Assembly: GCA_000719695.1 (NCBI GenBank)
Contig: JOHN01000006.1
Location: forward strand, 108,226 to 172,225
Direction of reading: 5' to 3'
Length of the DNA stretch: 64,000 bases
Source: Streptomyces sp. NRRL F-6131
GTDB lineage: Bacteria > Actinomycetota > Actinomycetes > Streptomycetales > Streptomycetaceae
The notes under the pieces: model-generated
Seen by the model: only the letters and a program-made list of their open reading frames with translations
Databases searched by the model: none
Told to the model about the DNA's origin: nothing
Shown: positions 49,335 through 58,026 of the stretch, in pieces
Position numbering within the stretch: the first letter of the stretch is position 1
Layout: each line of letters opens with the position of its first letter
Translations under genes and position numbers: made by a program

Positions 49335-52286
49335 TTGGAGTTCGCGATTCTGGGACCGCTGGAGGTCCGCACCCGCACGGGGAACCGGGTCCGACTGGGG
49401 GGCGCCCGACAGGAGCGGCTCCTGGCCGCCCTGCTGCTGAACGGGGGCGGCGCCGTCCCGGTGGCCCGGCTGGTGGACGCCGTCTGGGAGGACCGGCCGC
49501 CGGCCACCGCCGACCGTCAGGTCCGCAACCTCGCGGGGCTGTTGCGCCGCGGCTTCCGCAAGGCGGACCCGACCGGCCCGCCCGTCCTGCTCACCGACGG
49601 GCGCGGCTACCGCATCCCGCTCGACGACCACGGACTGGACGCCCGCGTCTTCGCCGACACGGTGGCGCGCTCCCGCCGGACGGCCGCCGCCGGCCAGCGG
49701 GCGGCGGCCGCGGTGAGTCTGCGGCAGGCCCTCTCGCTCTGGCGCGGGCCCGTGCTCGACGGCCTGGACGGGCAGTTGATCGACGCGGGCGCCGTACCGC
49801 TGGACGAACTGCGGCTCACCGCCTGGGAGGACTGCCTCGATCTGGAGGCGGCACTCGGCTGGCACCGAGCCGGCATCCCCGAACTGACCGGCCTGGTCGC
49901 CGACCACCCGCTGCGGGAACGGTTCGTCGCACAGCTGATGCGGGCGCTGCACGCCTCCGGCCGGACGGCCGACGCCCTCACCGTGCACCGGCGGTTCACC
50001 GACCGGCTCGCGGAGGAGCTGGGGCTCGACCCGAGCCCGGAACTCCGGCGGCTGCACCTGGAGTTGCTCACCACCGGGGCGGGCGGCCCGAACGGGAACG
50101 CCTGCGACACCGGCACCGAGCCGGACCGGGGCGAACCGCCCGCGGCCCCGGGCACCACGGCTCCCGAAGCCGTTCCCGAGCCCGCCCCCGACGCCGACCG
50201 GGGGCCCCAAACCGGCCACCGCCCGGCCGTGCCCGTTCCGGCCCAGCTGCCGCCCTCGCTCGCCACGTTCACCGGTCGCCGCGCGGAACTCGCCGCCCTC
50301 GACGCCTTCGCCGCGGCGGCGGCCACCGCCGGTCTCCCGGCTCCGCCGCCCCGCCCGGATCCCGCGCACGACCCCCGCCCCGACGCCGTGGCCGGCGCCG
50401 GCGGAGCGCCGGACGGACAGCCGTGCCGGCCGCCCGCCGCCCGGATCTGCGTGGTCTCCGGCAGCGCCGGGACCGGCAAGAGCACCCTGGTCGTCCAGTG
50501 GGCGCACCGGGTCCGCGGCGGCTTCCCCGGCGGCCAGCTCCACGCCGACCTGCACGGCTTCTCCGCCGAGCCCCCGCTGGCACCGCACGCCGTGCTGGCC
50601 CGGTTCCTGCGCGCCCTCGGCGTGCCCGGTGAACGGGTGCCCACCGTCCCCGAGGAGGCCGCCGCGCTCTACCGGTCGATGCTCGCGGACCAGCGGGTGC
50701 TGGTGGTCCTGGACAACGCGCGCAGCGCCGAACAGGTCCGCCCGCTGCTCCCCGGCGCACCGGAGTGCCTGACCGTGGTCACCAGCCGCTCCGGCCTGCC
50801 CGGGCTCACCGCCCGGGACGGCGCCCGCCCGCTGTCCCTGGACCTCATGCCGGCGCCGGACGCCGTCGCCCTGCTCGACCGCGTCATCGGCTCCCGGCGG
50901 GCCCGCTCCGAACCCGCCGCCGTCGCCGAACTGGCCGCCGTCTGCGGCCGGTTGCCGCTCGCCCTCGCCATCGCCGCCGGCCGGCTCGCCGAGCGCCCCG
51001 GCCGCACCGTCGCCGACCACGTCGCAGAGCTGCGCGACACCGGGAACCGGCTCACCGCACTGGCGATCGACGACGACGCCGGCTCGGCCGTCCGCGCGAC
51101 CCTCGACCTCTCCTACCGCGCCCTGCCCGCCACCGCCCGGACCCTGTTCCGGCTGCTCTCCCTCGCGCCCGGCTCCGGACTGACGGCCTCGGCCGCCGCC
51201 GCGCTCTGCGGCGAACGCGCCGCCGTCGTCCGCCCCGTCCTGGAGCAGCTGACCACCGCCCACCTGCTCACCCACGAGGGCGGCGACCGGTACCGGCTGC
51301 ACGACCTGCTGCGCCTGTACGCCGCCGAACGCGCGGCCGCCGAGACCGGCCGGGCGGTGCGCACCGCCGCCCGGGAACGGCTCGGCACCTGGTACCTGCA
51401 CCACGCGGACGCCGCCGCCCGGCTGCTCACCCCGCACCGCCGACGGGTGCCGCTCGAGCCGCCCGGCGCCTGGTACGAGCCGCCCGCCTTCACCACCGCC
51501 GCCGGGGCGCAGCGGTGGTGCGAGAGCGAGCACACCCGGCTGCTGAGCACGGTCCGCGCGGCCGCCGAGCACGGTCCGGACGGTCTGGCCTGGCAGTTGC
51601 CGGTGGCCATGTGGAGCTACTACTTCACCAGCCCGCACCTGGACGAGCGGGAGGAGGCGGCCCGGCTGGCGGTGGCGGCGGCCGTCCGGGCGGGCGACCG
51701 GTCCGGCGAGGGCCGGGCCCGCAACGACCTGGCGACGGCGCTCGCCGCGCTCGGCCGCCACGGCGAGGTGCTGGCCGAACTCCGGCTCGCCCGGGCCCTG
51801 TTCGCGTCGATCGACGACCGCGCGGGTGAGGCGCAGGTGTTCGGCAACCTCGGCGACCACTGCCTCAGCACGGGCGCCTACGGGCAGGCCCGGCTGCATT
51901 TCCAGGGGGCGCTGACGCGGTTCCGGGCGCAACCGGAGGAGTACCGGGACGACTGGGCGATCCGGGTGTGCGAGACCAACATCGGGGTGACCGCCATGCT
52001 GTCCGGCCGCGCCCGGGAGGCGGGCGAGTACCTGCACCGGGCCCTGGACCGGCACCGGTCCACCGGCGATCCGGTCCTGGAGAGCATCACCCTCTACCAC
52101 CTGGGCGACCACCACCGCCGGTCGGACCGCCCCGAGCAGGCGGTGGAGCGGCTGCGGCAGGCCCTGGCGGTGCTCGACGGCACGACCCGGAACCCCCGGC
52201 TGCGCGCCGAGGTCCTGGCCGCGCTGGCCCGGCTGGGCGAGGCCGTCGGCCCCGGCGCGGAGGCGCCGGTGGCCGGGCGGCCGTGA
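49335..52286 (+). CDS. AfsR-like SARP regulator with NB-ARC and TPR domains
   Basis: A 983-residue regulator. The N-terminal OmpR-type DNA-binding domain (residues 1-95: FAILGPLEVRTRTG, GARQERLLAALLL) and the BTAD helical domain (about 100-245) define a SARP. A Pro/Ala-rich linker follows, then an NB-ARC ATPase: Walker A VVSGSAGTGKSTLV near 375-388, Walker B VLVVLDNA near 456, and GRLPLALAIAAG (GxP motif). TPR-like repeats fill residues 680-970. The start is TTG 49335 behind GGAGGGGGAG. AfsR-type regulators integrate phosphorylation and ATP signals and activate secondary metabolism; targets here are unknown, with the divergent secreted gene the nearest candidate. Confidence 0.93.
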   Translation: MEFAILGPLEVRTRTGNRVRLGGARQERLLAALLLNGGGAVPVARLVDAVWEDRPPATADRQVRNLAGLLRRGFRKADPTGPPVLLTDGRGYRIPLDDHGLDARVFADTVARSRRTAAAGQRAAAAVSLRQALSLWRGPVLDGLDGQLIDAGAVPLDELRLTAWEDCLDLEAALGWHRAGIPELTGLVADHPLRERFVAQLMRALHASGRTADALTVHRRFTDRLAEELGLDPSPELRRLHLELLTTGAGGPNGNACDTGTEPDRGEPPAAPGTTAPEAVPEPAPDADRGPQTGHRPAVPVPAQLPPSLATFTGRRAELAALDAFAAAAATAGLPAPPPRPDPAHDPRPDAVAGAGGAPDGQPCRPPAARICVVSGSAGTGKSTLVVQWAHRVRGGFPGGQLHADLHGFSAEPPLAPHAVLARFLRALGVPGERVPTVPEEAAALYRSMLADQRVLVVLDNARSAEQVRPLLPGAPECLTVVTSRSGLPGLTARDGARPLSLDLMPAPDAVALLDRVIGSRRARSEPAAVAELAAVCGRLPLALAIAAGRLAERPGRTVADHVAELRDTGNRLTALAIDDDAGSAVRATLDLSYRALPATARTLFRLLSLAPGSGLTASAAAALCGERAAVVRPVLEQLTTAHLLTHEGGDRYRLHDLLRLYAAERAAAETGRAVRTAARERLGTWYLHHADAAARLLTPHRRRVPLEPPGAWYEPPAFTTAAGAQRWCESEHTRLLSTVRAAAEHGPDGLAWQLPVAMWSYYFTSPHLDEREEAARLAVAAAVRAGDRSGEGRARNDLATALAALGRHGEVLAELRLARALFASIDDRAGEAQVFGNLGDHCLSTGAYGQARLHFQGALTRFRAQPEEYRDDWAIRVCETNIGVTAMLSGRAREAGEYLHRALDRHRSTGDPVLESITLYHLGDHHRRSDRPEQAVERLRQALAVLDGTTRNPRLRAEVLAALARLGEAVGPGAEAPVAGRP

Positions 52287-52481
52287 CGCCCCGCGGGCCG
52301 TGCCGTGCGCCGGGGGCCGTGGGCCGTGGGGGGCCGGTCGCGACGTGCGGGCCGGTCGCGGTGTCGCCCGGGCGGGTGGTCGTGGGCCCGGGGCGGCACG
52401 GCGGGTGGCGGGGTGAGGGGTGGTGCGTGGTCGGATGGTCCGTCGGCGGGCGGGCGTCGACGGCGGCGGGGAGGCGGGGCG

Positions 52482-53111
52482 GTGCGGCGGTTGAGGGTGC
52501 TGGCGGCGGTGGCGGCGGCCGCGGTGCTCGCCACGGCGGCGGTGGCGCCCGGCGAGCCGCCCGACGCGGGCGGGACGACGGCCGGGCGGCAGGTGGACCG
52601 GGGTGACGGCCGTGAAGACCGTGACGGCGGTGACGGGGGCGACGGGCTCGGTGGGCCCGGCGGCGGGGTGACCGGCTTCGGCTCCCTGGGCGTCCTGGGC
52701 GCTCTCGGGAGCCTCGGCGACCCGGGTGCCCTCGGCGGTCTCGGCGCTCCGGGCTGGTCGGGCGGTCCCGGTGCGGGCCGGCTGCGGACGCTGGCCGGAG
52801 TGCTGCGGCAGGACCGGCCCGGCAGTGGCTGGTACCTGGTCGGCGGGGCGCACCTGACGCTCGGCCTGGAGGTGGCGTACGCCGACCACCAGCAGATCGT
52901 GCTGCGGTTCCCGCCCGCCCGCCGGGTGGTGTCCGTGCTCTGCGGCCCCGACGAGACGTACGCGCCGCTCGGCTACTCCTGCGGCGCCTCGGTGTCGCTG
53001 GACGAGGTCCGGGTCCGTCTCGGCCGGGGCGGGCGGCTCGCCGACCCGACGGTCACGGCCGCCGGCCGGTACGCGAACTTCTGGCTGCTGGGGCTCGTCG
53101 AGCAGCGGTGA
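52482..53111 (+). CDS. Secreted hypothetical protein with Gly-rich linker
   Basis: A 209-residue protein. Residues 1-23 are a signal peptide (VRRLRVLAAVAAAAVLATAAVAP). A low-complexity Gly, Asp, Leu linker spans about 28-95 with short repeats such as GSLGVLGALGSLGDPGALGGLG. The C-terminal 105 residues look folded (GSGWYLVGGAHLTLGLEVAYA, RVVSVLCGPDETYAPLGYSCG) with two Cys that could pair. No family recognised. GTG 52482 follows GGGGAGG. It lies 195 bases after the AfsR-like gene in the same direction. Confidence 0.7.
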   Translation: MRRLRVLAAVAAAAVLATAAVAPGEPPDAGGTTAGRQVDRGDGREDRDGGDGGDGLGGPGGGVTGFGSLGVLGALGSLGDPGALGGLGAPGWSGGPGAGRLRTLAGVLRQDRPGSGWYLVGGAHLTLGLEVAYADHQQIVLRFPPARRVVSVLCGPDETYAPLGYSCGASVSLDEVRVRLGRGGRLADPTVTAAGRYANFWLLGLVEQR

Positions 53112-53322
53112 ACACCCCGGTCCACCCGCCGCGGCGCGCGGGCGGCCTTGACGAAATGGTCCATGAAAAGGTCTTCTGTACAACGGAGTTGAGTGCCGAC
53201 GGGCCCGCCGGGCAGCTGGGGTGACAGCTTCGGGCGGTACCCCCGGGTGACATCTCCCCCGGCCCCGGACGCGGCTCCTACGGTTTCCCGCAACCCCCAC
53301 ACCGTGACCGCGGGAGACCCCC

Positions 53323-54735
53323 ATGCTCCGACGACCCGCCAGGGCGGCGTGCGCCGTCCTGGCCACCGCCGCCCTCGCCCTGACCGCCCTCCAGGGCACC
53401 GCCGGCGCCGCCGCCCCGGCCCTCGGCCCCACCCCGGCCGGCGCGGCCCGCCCGGCCGCCGAGGCCGCCGCCTCCGCGCCCGGGACGCTGGGCGTGAGCG
53501 CCACCGCACCCGAACTGCTCGACGCGCTGCGCCGCGACCTCGGCCTGACGGCCGGCCAGGCGAAGGCGCGGCTCGCCAACGAGGCCCGGGCCGGCGCCCT
53601 GGCCGGCGCGCTCGCCCAGGACCTCGGCGCCGGCTGGGCCGGTTCCTGGGTGGAGGGCGCCGACGCGGCCGGGCTGGCCGTCGCCACCACCCGGCCCGCC
53701 GACGCCGCGGCGATCCGTGCGGCGGGCGGGCGCCCGGTGCTCGTCGCGCGGACGCTCGCGGACCTGGACGGGGCGCTGGCCGCGCTCGACCGGGCCGCCG
53801 GACGGGACGCCACCGGCCGGGCCGACGCCCTCGCCGCGCCGGTGCGCTTCGTCGACGTGCCCGCCAACACCGTGGTGGTGCAGGCGACCGACCCGGCCGC
53901 CGCCGAGCGGCTGGTGGCGGCCGCCGGGGTGGAGCGGTCGGCGGTGCGGGTGGAGACGGTCGCCGGTGCGCCGCGTCCGCTGTACGACATCCGCGGCGGC
54001 GACGCCTACTACATCGGTGGCAGCACCCGCTGCTCGGTCGGCTTCGCGATCACCCGGGGGACGACCCACGGCTTCGCCACCGCCGGCCACTGCGGGCGGG
54101 CCGGCGCGAGCACGACCGGCGCCAACCGGGCCGCCCAGGGCAGCTTCCAGGCCTCGGTCTTCCCGGGCAACGACATGGCCTGGGTCGCCGCCAACAGCAG
54201 CTGGACGGCGACCCCGTCCGTGGCCGGCGCGGCCGGCAAGGTGACCGGTTCGGTGCTCCAGCAGGTCGGCTCCTCGGTCTGCCGCTCCGGCTCCACCACC
54301 GGCTGGCACTGCGGGACGATCCAGCAGCACAACACCAGCGTCACCTACGCCGAGGGCACCGTCTCGGGGGTGACCAGGACGAGCGTCTGCGCCGAACCCG
54401 GCGACTCGGGCGGGTCGTTCATCTCGGGCACCCAGGCGCAGGGCGTGACCTCCGGCGGCACCGGCAACTGCTCGCAGGGCGGCACCACGTACTTCCAGCC
54501 GGTCAACCCGATCCTGCAGGGCTACGGGCTGACGCTGACGACCGACGCACAGGGCCCCGGCCCCGGCCCCGGCCCGGGTCCCGGCAACCCGGGCGGCACG
54601 TGGGCGGTCGGCACCGTCTACCGGGCCGGCGACACCGTCACCTACGGCAGCGCCTCCTACCGGTGCCTCCAGGGCCACCAGGCGCAGCCCGGCTGGGAGC
54701 CGCCGAACACGCCCGCGCTCTGGCAGGCGGTCTGA
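53323..54735 (+). CDS. Streptogrisin-type serine protease with chitin-binding domain
   Basis: A 470-residue secreted zymogen. Signal peptide 1-30; an alpha-lytic-protease-type prodomain to about residue 220; mature S1E protease from about 221 (YDIRGGDAYYIGG) with His 256 (TAGHC), Asp 284 (NDMAW) and Ser 362 (GDSGGS), and Cys pairs in the usual places. After a GPGPGPGPG linker, residues 425-470 form a CBM5/12-type chitin-binding domain with conserved aromatics (TWAVGTVYRAGD, YRCLQGHQAQPGWEPP, ALWQAV). This layout is that of streptogrisin C. It probably works on protein in chitin-rich material. Upstream at 53138-53143 is TTGACG, a likely -35. Confidence 0.95.
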   Translation: MLRRPARAACAVLATAALALTALQGTAGAAAPALGPTPAGAARPAAEAAASAPGTLGVSATAPELLDALRRDLGLTAGQAKARLANEARAGALAGALAQDLGAGWAGSWVEGADAAGLAVATTRPADAAAIRAAGGRPVLVARTLADLDGALAALDRAAGRDATGRADALAAPVRFVDVPANTVVVQATDPAAAERLVAAAGVERSAVRVETVAGAPRPLYDIRGGDAYYIGGSTRCSVGFAITRGTTHGFATAGHCGRAGASTTGANRAAQGSFQASVFPGNDMAWVAANSSWTATPSVAGAAGKVTGSVLQQVGSSVCRSGSTTGWHCGTIQQHNTSVTYAEGTVSGVTRTSVCAEPGDSGGSFISGTQAQGVTSGGTGNCSQGGTTYFQPVNPILQGYGLTLTTDAQGPGPGPGPGPGNPGGTWAVGTVYRAGDTVTYGSASYRCLQGHQAQPGWEPPNTPALWQAV

Positions 54736-54846
54736 CCCGTGGCCGTCCGCCCCTCCACTCGAAGGCCAGGCTCGGGGAAGCGTGACGACGCGACGGCGGG
54801 CCGTCGGTGTGAGACCTTGGACGGGGGTCGAACCCAAGGAGGCCCG

Positions 54847-54921
54847 ATGTCCTCGAAGCGCCGCCGCAAGAAGAAGGCCCGCCGCAAGGGCGCCAACCAC
54901 GGCAAGCGGCCGCAGTGCTGA
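54847..54921 (+). CDS. Ribosomal protein bL37-like, 24 residues
   Basis: A 24-codon gene, MSSKRRRKKKARRKGANHGK ending RPQC. It matches the very small, extremely basic bL37 protein of the actinobacterial large ribosomal subunit described in mycobacterial ribosome structures (ending ANHGKRPN). AAGGAGG lies at the ideal distance from ATG 54847, and a perfect hairpin follows the stop. The protein threads into rRNA near the interface. Here the final residue is Cys rather than Asn/Ser/Ala. Genes of this size are often unannotated. Confidence 0.85.
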   Translation: MSSKRRRKKKARRKGANHGKRPQC

Positions 54922-54947
54922 AGCCGCGCTGACCCGGTGCCGAACCG

Positions 54948-54981
54948 CGCCCCGCCCCGGACACCTGTCCGGGGCGGGGCG
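54948..54981 (+). terminator. Terminator after the bL37-like gene
   Basis: Perfect 16-base inverted repeat (CGCCCCGCCCCGGACA at 54948-54963, complement at 54966-54981) with a two-base loop. Confidence 0.9.
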
Positions 54982-55040
54982 GCGGTCGTCCGTCCGGGCC
55001 CCTCCCCCGGTCACGCCTGCGCGGGCTCCGCAGCTTCCGC

Positions 55041-55700
55041 CTACCTCTCGGACTCCCCGGGCTGCGGCGCGTAGTAGAGGCTCGCCATGGCGGCGCGGAC
55101 CGTCCAGCCGAGGGCGGTGTAGAGCGCCCGCCCTTCCGGCGTGGCGACCAGGATCCCGGTGGTCGCCCCACCGCGGTGCCCGGCGTCCTGCAGGGCCCGC
55201 ATCACCACCGAGCCCAGGCCCCGGCGGCGGTGCTCGGGGGCGGTCTCGATCTGGTCGGCGACAGCACTGGCCCCGGCGAGCCCGAGCTGGCCGCGCGCGG
55301 CGAAGTGACCGTCCTCGGTGCGGACCAGCACCCGGACGACACCGCCGCGCTCCCAGGAGGTGAGGGTGTACCCGGCCGGGACGGTCGGACGCTCAGCGGC
55401 GAGCGGCACGGTCATCAGGTACCCGGGGACGTCGAACTGCCAGCCCGGGCCGAGCCAGGGGCGAACGGTCTCGTCGTCGGCGAAGAGCTTGAGCCAGGTG
55501 CCGGGTGCGGTGGTGGCGGCGACCAGCTTGCGCACCTCGGGCTCGGTCGGCGCGGGCAGGACGTGCCGTGCCACCTGCTTGGCCTGACCGACGTCGATCG
55601 TCCAGCCCCAGGGCTCGTCCACCGGGTCGGCCGCGCCGCGCGAGACGATCCAGCCCCCGATCCACTCCCGCACCAGCTCGTTGACGGTGAACTCGCCCAT
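55041..55700 (-). CDS. GNAT-family N-acetyltransferase
   Basis: A 219-residue protein with the GNAT acetyl-CoA site in the C-terminal half: the strand QIETAPEHRRRGLGSVVMRAL contains the Q/R-x-x-G-x-G/A motif, and GILVATPEGRALYTALGWTV is the fourth motif. The N-terminal 100 residues (WIGGWIVSRGAADPVDEPWGW) are typical of a streptomycete subgroup with unknown acceptors. ATG 55700 is the start; upstream bases around 55705-55745 are AT-rich and likely contain the promoter of this gene. Confidence 0.88.
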   Translation of the reverse strand: MGEFTVNELVREWIGGWIVSRGAADPVDEPWGWTIDVGQAKQVARHVLPAPTEPEVRKLVAATTAPGTWLKLFADDETVRPWLGPGWQFDVPGYLMTVPLAAERPTVPAGYTLTSWERGGVVRVLVRTEDGHFAARGQLGLAGASAVADQIETAPEHRRRGLGSVVMRALQDAGHRGGATTGILVATPEGRALYTALGWTVRAAMASLYYAPQPGESER

Positions 55701-55882
55701 CCTTGACCCCCGGTAATAGTCACTTTCGGATTTCGTATCTTACTGGATCAGGCCGACGGGAGAACCCCCGGGCCCGCCGGATCAGGCCGGGGCATGACCG
55801 TCCACCTGGCACGCGGCCCGACCACGCGCGCCTGACCCGGCCCGCGTTGCGCGGACGCCGAACGGGGCGGAGCATCCTGCAC

Positions 55883-56317
55883 ATGGCGACTGACGAGGAA
55901 CTCATCCGGACCCTGATCGAGGACTGGGCCGCGGCCGTCCACCGGGGGGACCTGGCGGGCGTGCTCGCCGACCACGCGACGGACATCGTGATGTTCGACG
56001 TGCCCCCGCCCTACGAGGGCGTCCGGGGCATCGACGCCTACCGGGAGACCTGGCCACCGTTCTTCGAGTGGCAGTCGCGCGGCGCGGCGTTCGCCGTCGA
56101 GTCCCTGGACGTCACGGCCGGTACCGACGTCGCCTTCGCGTACGCCCTACTGCGCTGCGGCACCCCGCAGGACCTCGCCGAACGCCCGGCACAACGCCTG
56201 CGACTCACCCTCGGCCTGCAGAAGCGGGACGGCCGCTGGGCGGTCGCACACGAACACCACTCCTTCCCCGAGGCCCCCGAGGTCACCGAGGTCACCGAGG
56301 TCACCGCTGCGGAGTAA
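55883..56317 (+). CDS. SnoaL-like/NTF2-fold protein
   Basis: A 144-residue protein of the SnoaL-like (NTF2) fold: LIRTLIEDWAAAVHRGDLAGV, then FDVPPPYEGVRGIDAYRETW, then VESLDVTAGTDVAFAYALLRC and KRDGRWAVAHEHHSFP. These are small ketosteroid-isomerase-like enzymes or binding proteins, function unknown here. ATG 55883 is chosen because the domain begins there; the frame is open upstream. The C-terminus carries three copies of EVT (a nine-base tandem repeat at about 56278-56305). Confidence 0.85.
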   Translation: MATDEELIRTLIEDWAAAVHRGDLAGVLADHATDIVMFDVPPPYEGVRGIDAYRETWPPFFEWQSRGAAFAVESLDVTAGTDVAFAYALLRCGTPQDLAERPAQRLRLTLGLQKRDGRWAVAHEHHSFPEAPEVTEVTEVTAAE

Positions 56318-56467
56318 CACCCCGCCGCGTTCCCGCCCTCTCCCGACTCGTGTCCTCCCGCACCGCCGGCCCACGAGTCCGACCGCCGGAATCCCGGCCG
56401 CGTAGAATGGGAATCGCCTCCGGCGTCGTTCGATCGACCGCTGTTCGCCCCATCGACAGGAGGTCCG

Positions 56468-56764
56468 ATGATCGCCATGCTCGTGACTTTCGCACCGAGC
56501 GACCAGTTCGATCGCTCAACCGTCGAAAAGATCGCCGACGAACTCCGTGGACCGTTCGAAGGCATGGCCGGCCTTCGCTTCAAGAGCTTCATGCTCGACG
56601 AGAGCAGCGGTCAGGCGAAGAACTTCTACGTGTGGGACGACGAGGCAAAGGCCCGTTCCTTCTTCACGGAGGAGATCGTCGCCAAGGTGACGGGGATCTA
56701 CGGCGTCCCGCCCGAGGTCGAATACCTGGACGTCGTGGGGTTCGTGGACAACTCCGGCACCTGA
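56468..56764 (+). CDS. YdhR-like putative monooxygenase
   Basis: A 98-residue protein of the YdhR/ABM-like dimeric alpha-beta barrel family: MIAMLVTFAPSDQFDR, RGPFEGMAGLRFKSFMLD, AKNFYVWDDEAKARSFF, and YLDVVGFVDN. Relatives are compared with small cofactor-free monooxygenases, activity unproven. Its codons use A and T endings more often than most genes here, hinting at a different history. TAGAAT at 56403-56408 is a plausible -10, and AGGAGG lies before ATG 56468. Its 3' end overlaps the convergent ATPase gene by 67 bases. Confidence 0.82.
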   Translation: MIAMLVTFAPSDQFDRSTVEKIADELRGPFEGMAGLRFKSFMLDESSGQAKNFYVWDDEAKARSFFTEEIVAKVTGIYGVPPEVEYLDVVGFVDNSGT

Positions 56765-57246
56765 TCCTCGCAGGGGGTTCGCGCCCGGGCGGCCCGCCGC
56801 TCGTCACCGGGCGGCGGGCCGGTGCGGGGGAGGTCGACTTCGAACCAGACGACCTTGCCGGGGCCGTGGTGGTACCAGCCCCAGCGGCGGGACAGTTCGG
56901 CCAGGAGGAAGAGGCCCAGGCCGCCGATGTCGGTCGGGCGCCGGTTGTGGTGGATCCGGGGTGGGCGGGGGCTGCGGTCCGTGACCTCGACGCGGAGGAG
57001 ACCCCGGCCCCGGACCAGGAGCAGGGCGCGGGGTCCGCCCGCGTGGCGGACGGCGTTGGCGACGAGTTCGGAGACCAGCAGGACGACGTCCTCGACGAGC
57101 GTGCGGTCCTTCGTGTCGGCGAGCGACTCCGCGGTGAAGGCCCGGGCCTCGGCGATGACGCCGGGCCGGGCCGCGAGGGGGAGCCGGCGGGACCGCACGG
57201 CGTGGTCGACGCCCGGGGCGGACCGAGTGGCACTGGGCATCGGCAT
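56698..57246 (-). CDS. RsbW-like anti-sigma/ATP-binding protein
   Basis: A 182-residue GHKL ATPase-fold protein of the type abundant in streptomycetes. RSRRLPLAARPGVIAEARAF starts the domain, the N box is VVLLVSELVANAVRHAGGP, and the G1 box is VTDRSPRPP, followed by IGGLGLFLLAELSRRWGWYHHGPGKVVWFEV. Members act as anti-sigma factors or serine kinases. The last 40 residues (after PRTGPPPG) are unlike the family, and the final 22 or so are encoded antisense to the YdhR-like gene, so its natural end may have been lost and extended. ATG 57246 or 57240 can be the start. Confidence 0.82.
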   Translation of the reverse strand: MPMPSATRSAPGVDHAVRSRRLPLAARPGVIAEARAFTAESLADTKDRTLVEDVVLLVSELVANAVRHAGGPRALLLVRGRGLLRVEVTDRSPRPPRIHHNRRPTDIGGLGLFLLAELSRRWGWYHHGPGKVVWFEVDLPRTGPPPGDERRAARARTPCEDQVPELSTNPTTSRYSTSGGTP

Positions 57247-57314
57247 GCGGTGGCTCCTCCTCGGTCCGGGTCGGGCGGGTCGGTCGGGTGGTGGAGGCGG
57301 TCGGGGGTGCGGGG

Positions 57315-57887
57315 TCAGCGGTCCGGTTCCTGGTGCGCCCGGCTCCGCGGCGAGGCCTCGCGCGGTGTCCCGGCCGGGGACGCGTCCCCGGCCACGGGCC
57401 CGTCGGGGACCGGGGTCCGGGCGGCCGGCTCGTCGGAGATCCGGTCGTCGGCGACCCGTCGCTCCATGATCCGCTCGTCGGAGCGCGCGTCCGCGTAGCG
57501 CTCGTCCGGGTACCGCTCGTCCCGGTACTGCTCGTCGGGGTGGCGCTCGTCCGGGTCCCGCTCGTGGGGGTAGTGGGCGTCCGAGGGCCGGTCGTCCCGG
57601 TAGGGCTCGTCCGCGCGGTCCCGCCGACCCTTCCGGGTCGGGCCGGCCGCCCGGACGGCGCGGGCCGTCCGGGCGCGGCGGAGCGAGCGGAGGGTCAGGC
57701 CGAGGCCGAGGCAGAACAGCAGGGCGAGGGCCAGCCCGGCGAGGAAGATCTCCAGGCTGTCGAGCGTCACCAGGTCGTTGCCCAGAACGGTCACCTGGTA
57801 CTCCGGCCCGCCGGACAGGTTGTCGGCGATCAGCAGGGCGGTGAAGGCCCCGGTCGCGGCGACCAGAAGGAGTCCGAACAACAGCAT
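57315..57887 (-). CDS. Two-helix membrane protein with charged repeat tail
   Basis: A 190-residue protein with two transmembrane segments (about 1-20 and 47-68) and a long hydrophilic C-terminal tail. The tail contains repeats of the type DERYPDERYADARSDER and HERDPDERHPDEQ, seen in DNA as 21-base-like repeats around 57480-57570; such acidic/basic tails are usually disordered. No catalytic motif. AAGGGA precedes ATG 57887. Function unknown; a membrane-bound scaffold or a response to envelope stress would fit but is not shown. Confidence 0.75.
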   Translation of the reverse strand: MLLFGLLLVAATGAFTALLIADNLSGGPEYQVTVLGNDLVTLDSLEIFLAGLALALLFCLGLGLTLRSLRRARTARAVRAAGPTRKGRRDRADEPYRDDRPSDAHYPHERDPDERHPDEQYRDERYPDERYADARSDERIMERRVADDRISDEPAARTPVPDGPVAGDASPAGTPREASPRSRAHQEPDR

Positions 57888-57972
57888 GGTGGTGTCCCTT
57901 CGGTCCGTACCCCCTCGGTGTCCGATCCCCTCCAGCGCGTCGCGCCTACCCGGCCGGGCCCGGGCCTAACAC

Positions 57973-57991
57973 GCAGCGGTCCCACCGCTGC
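57973..57991 (-). terminator. Short hairpin after the reductase gene
   Basis: GCAGCGGT (57973-57980) and ACCGCTGC (57984-57991) form a perfect 8-base stem with a CCC loop between the reductase stop at 58027 and the next gene. Confidence 0.55.
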
Positions 57992-58026
57992 CCGGTCGGC
58001 GGCGGTGGGCCCGGGGGCGCCGGAGG

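Noticed and set aside
53138..53180. A full DasR element upstream of the protease
   Set aside because: Only half-matches to the consensus are present and they do not form an inverted repeat.
54826..54840. GGTCGAACCC, which recalls a tRNA T-loop
   Set aside because: No acceptor stem, anticodon arm or CCA-like context surrounds it; it lies in the leader of the bL37-like gene.
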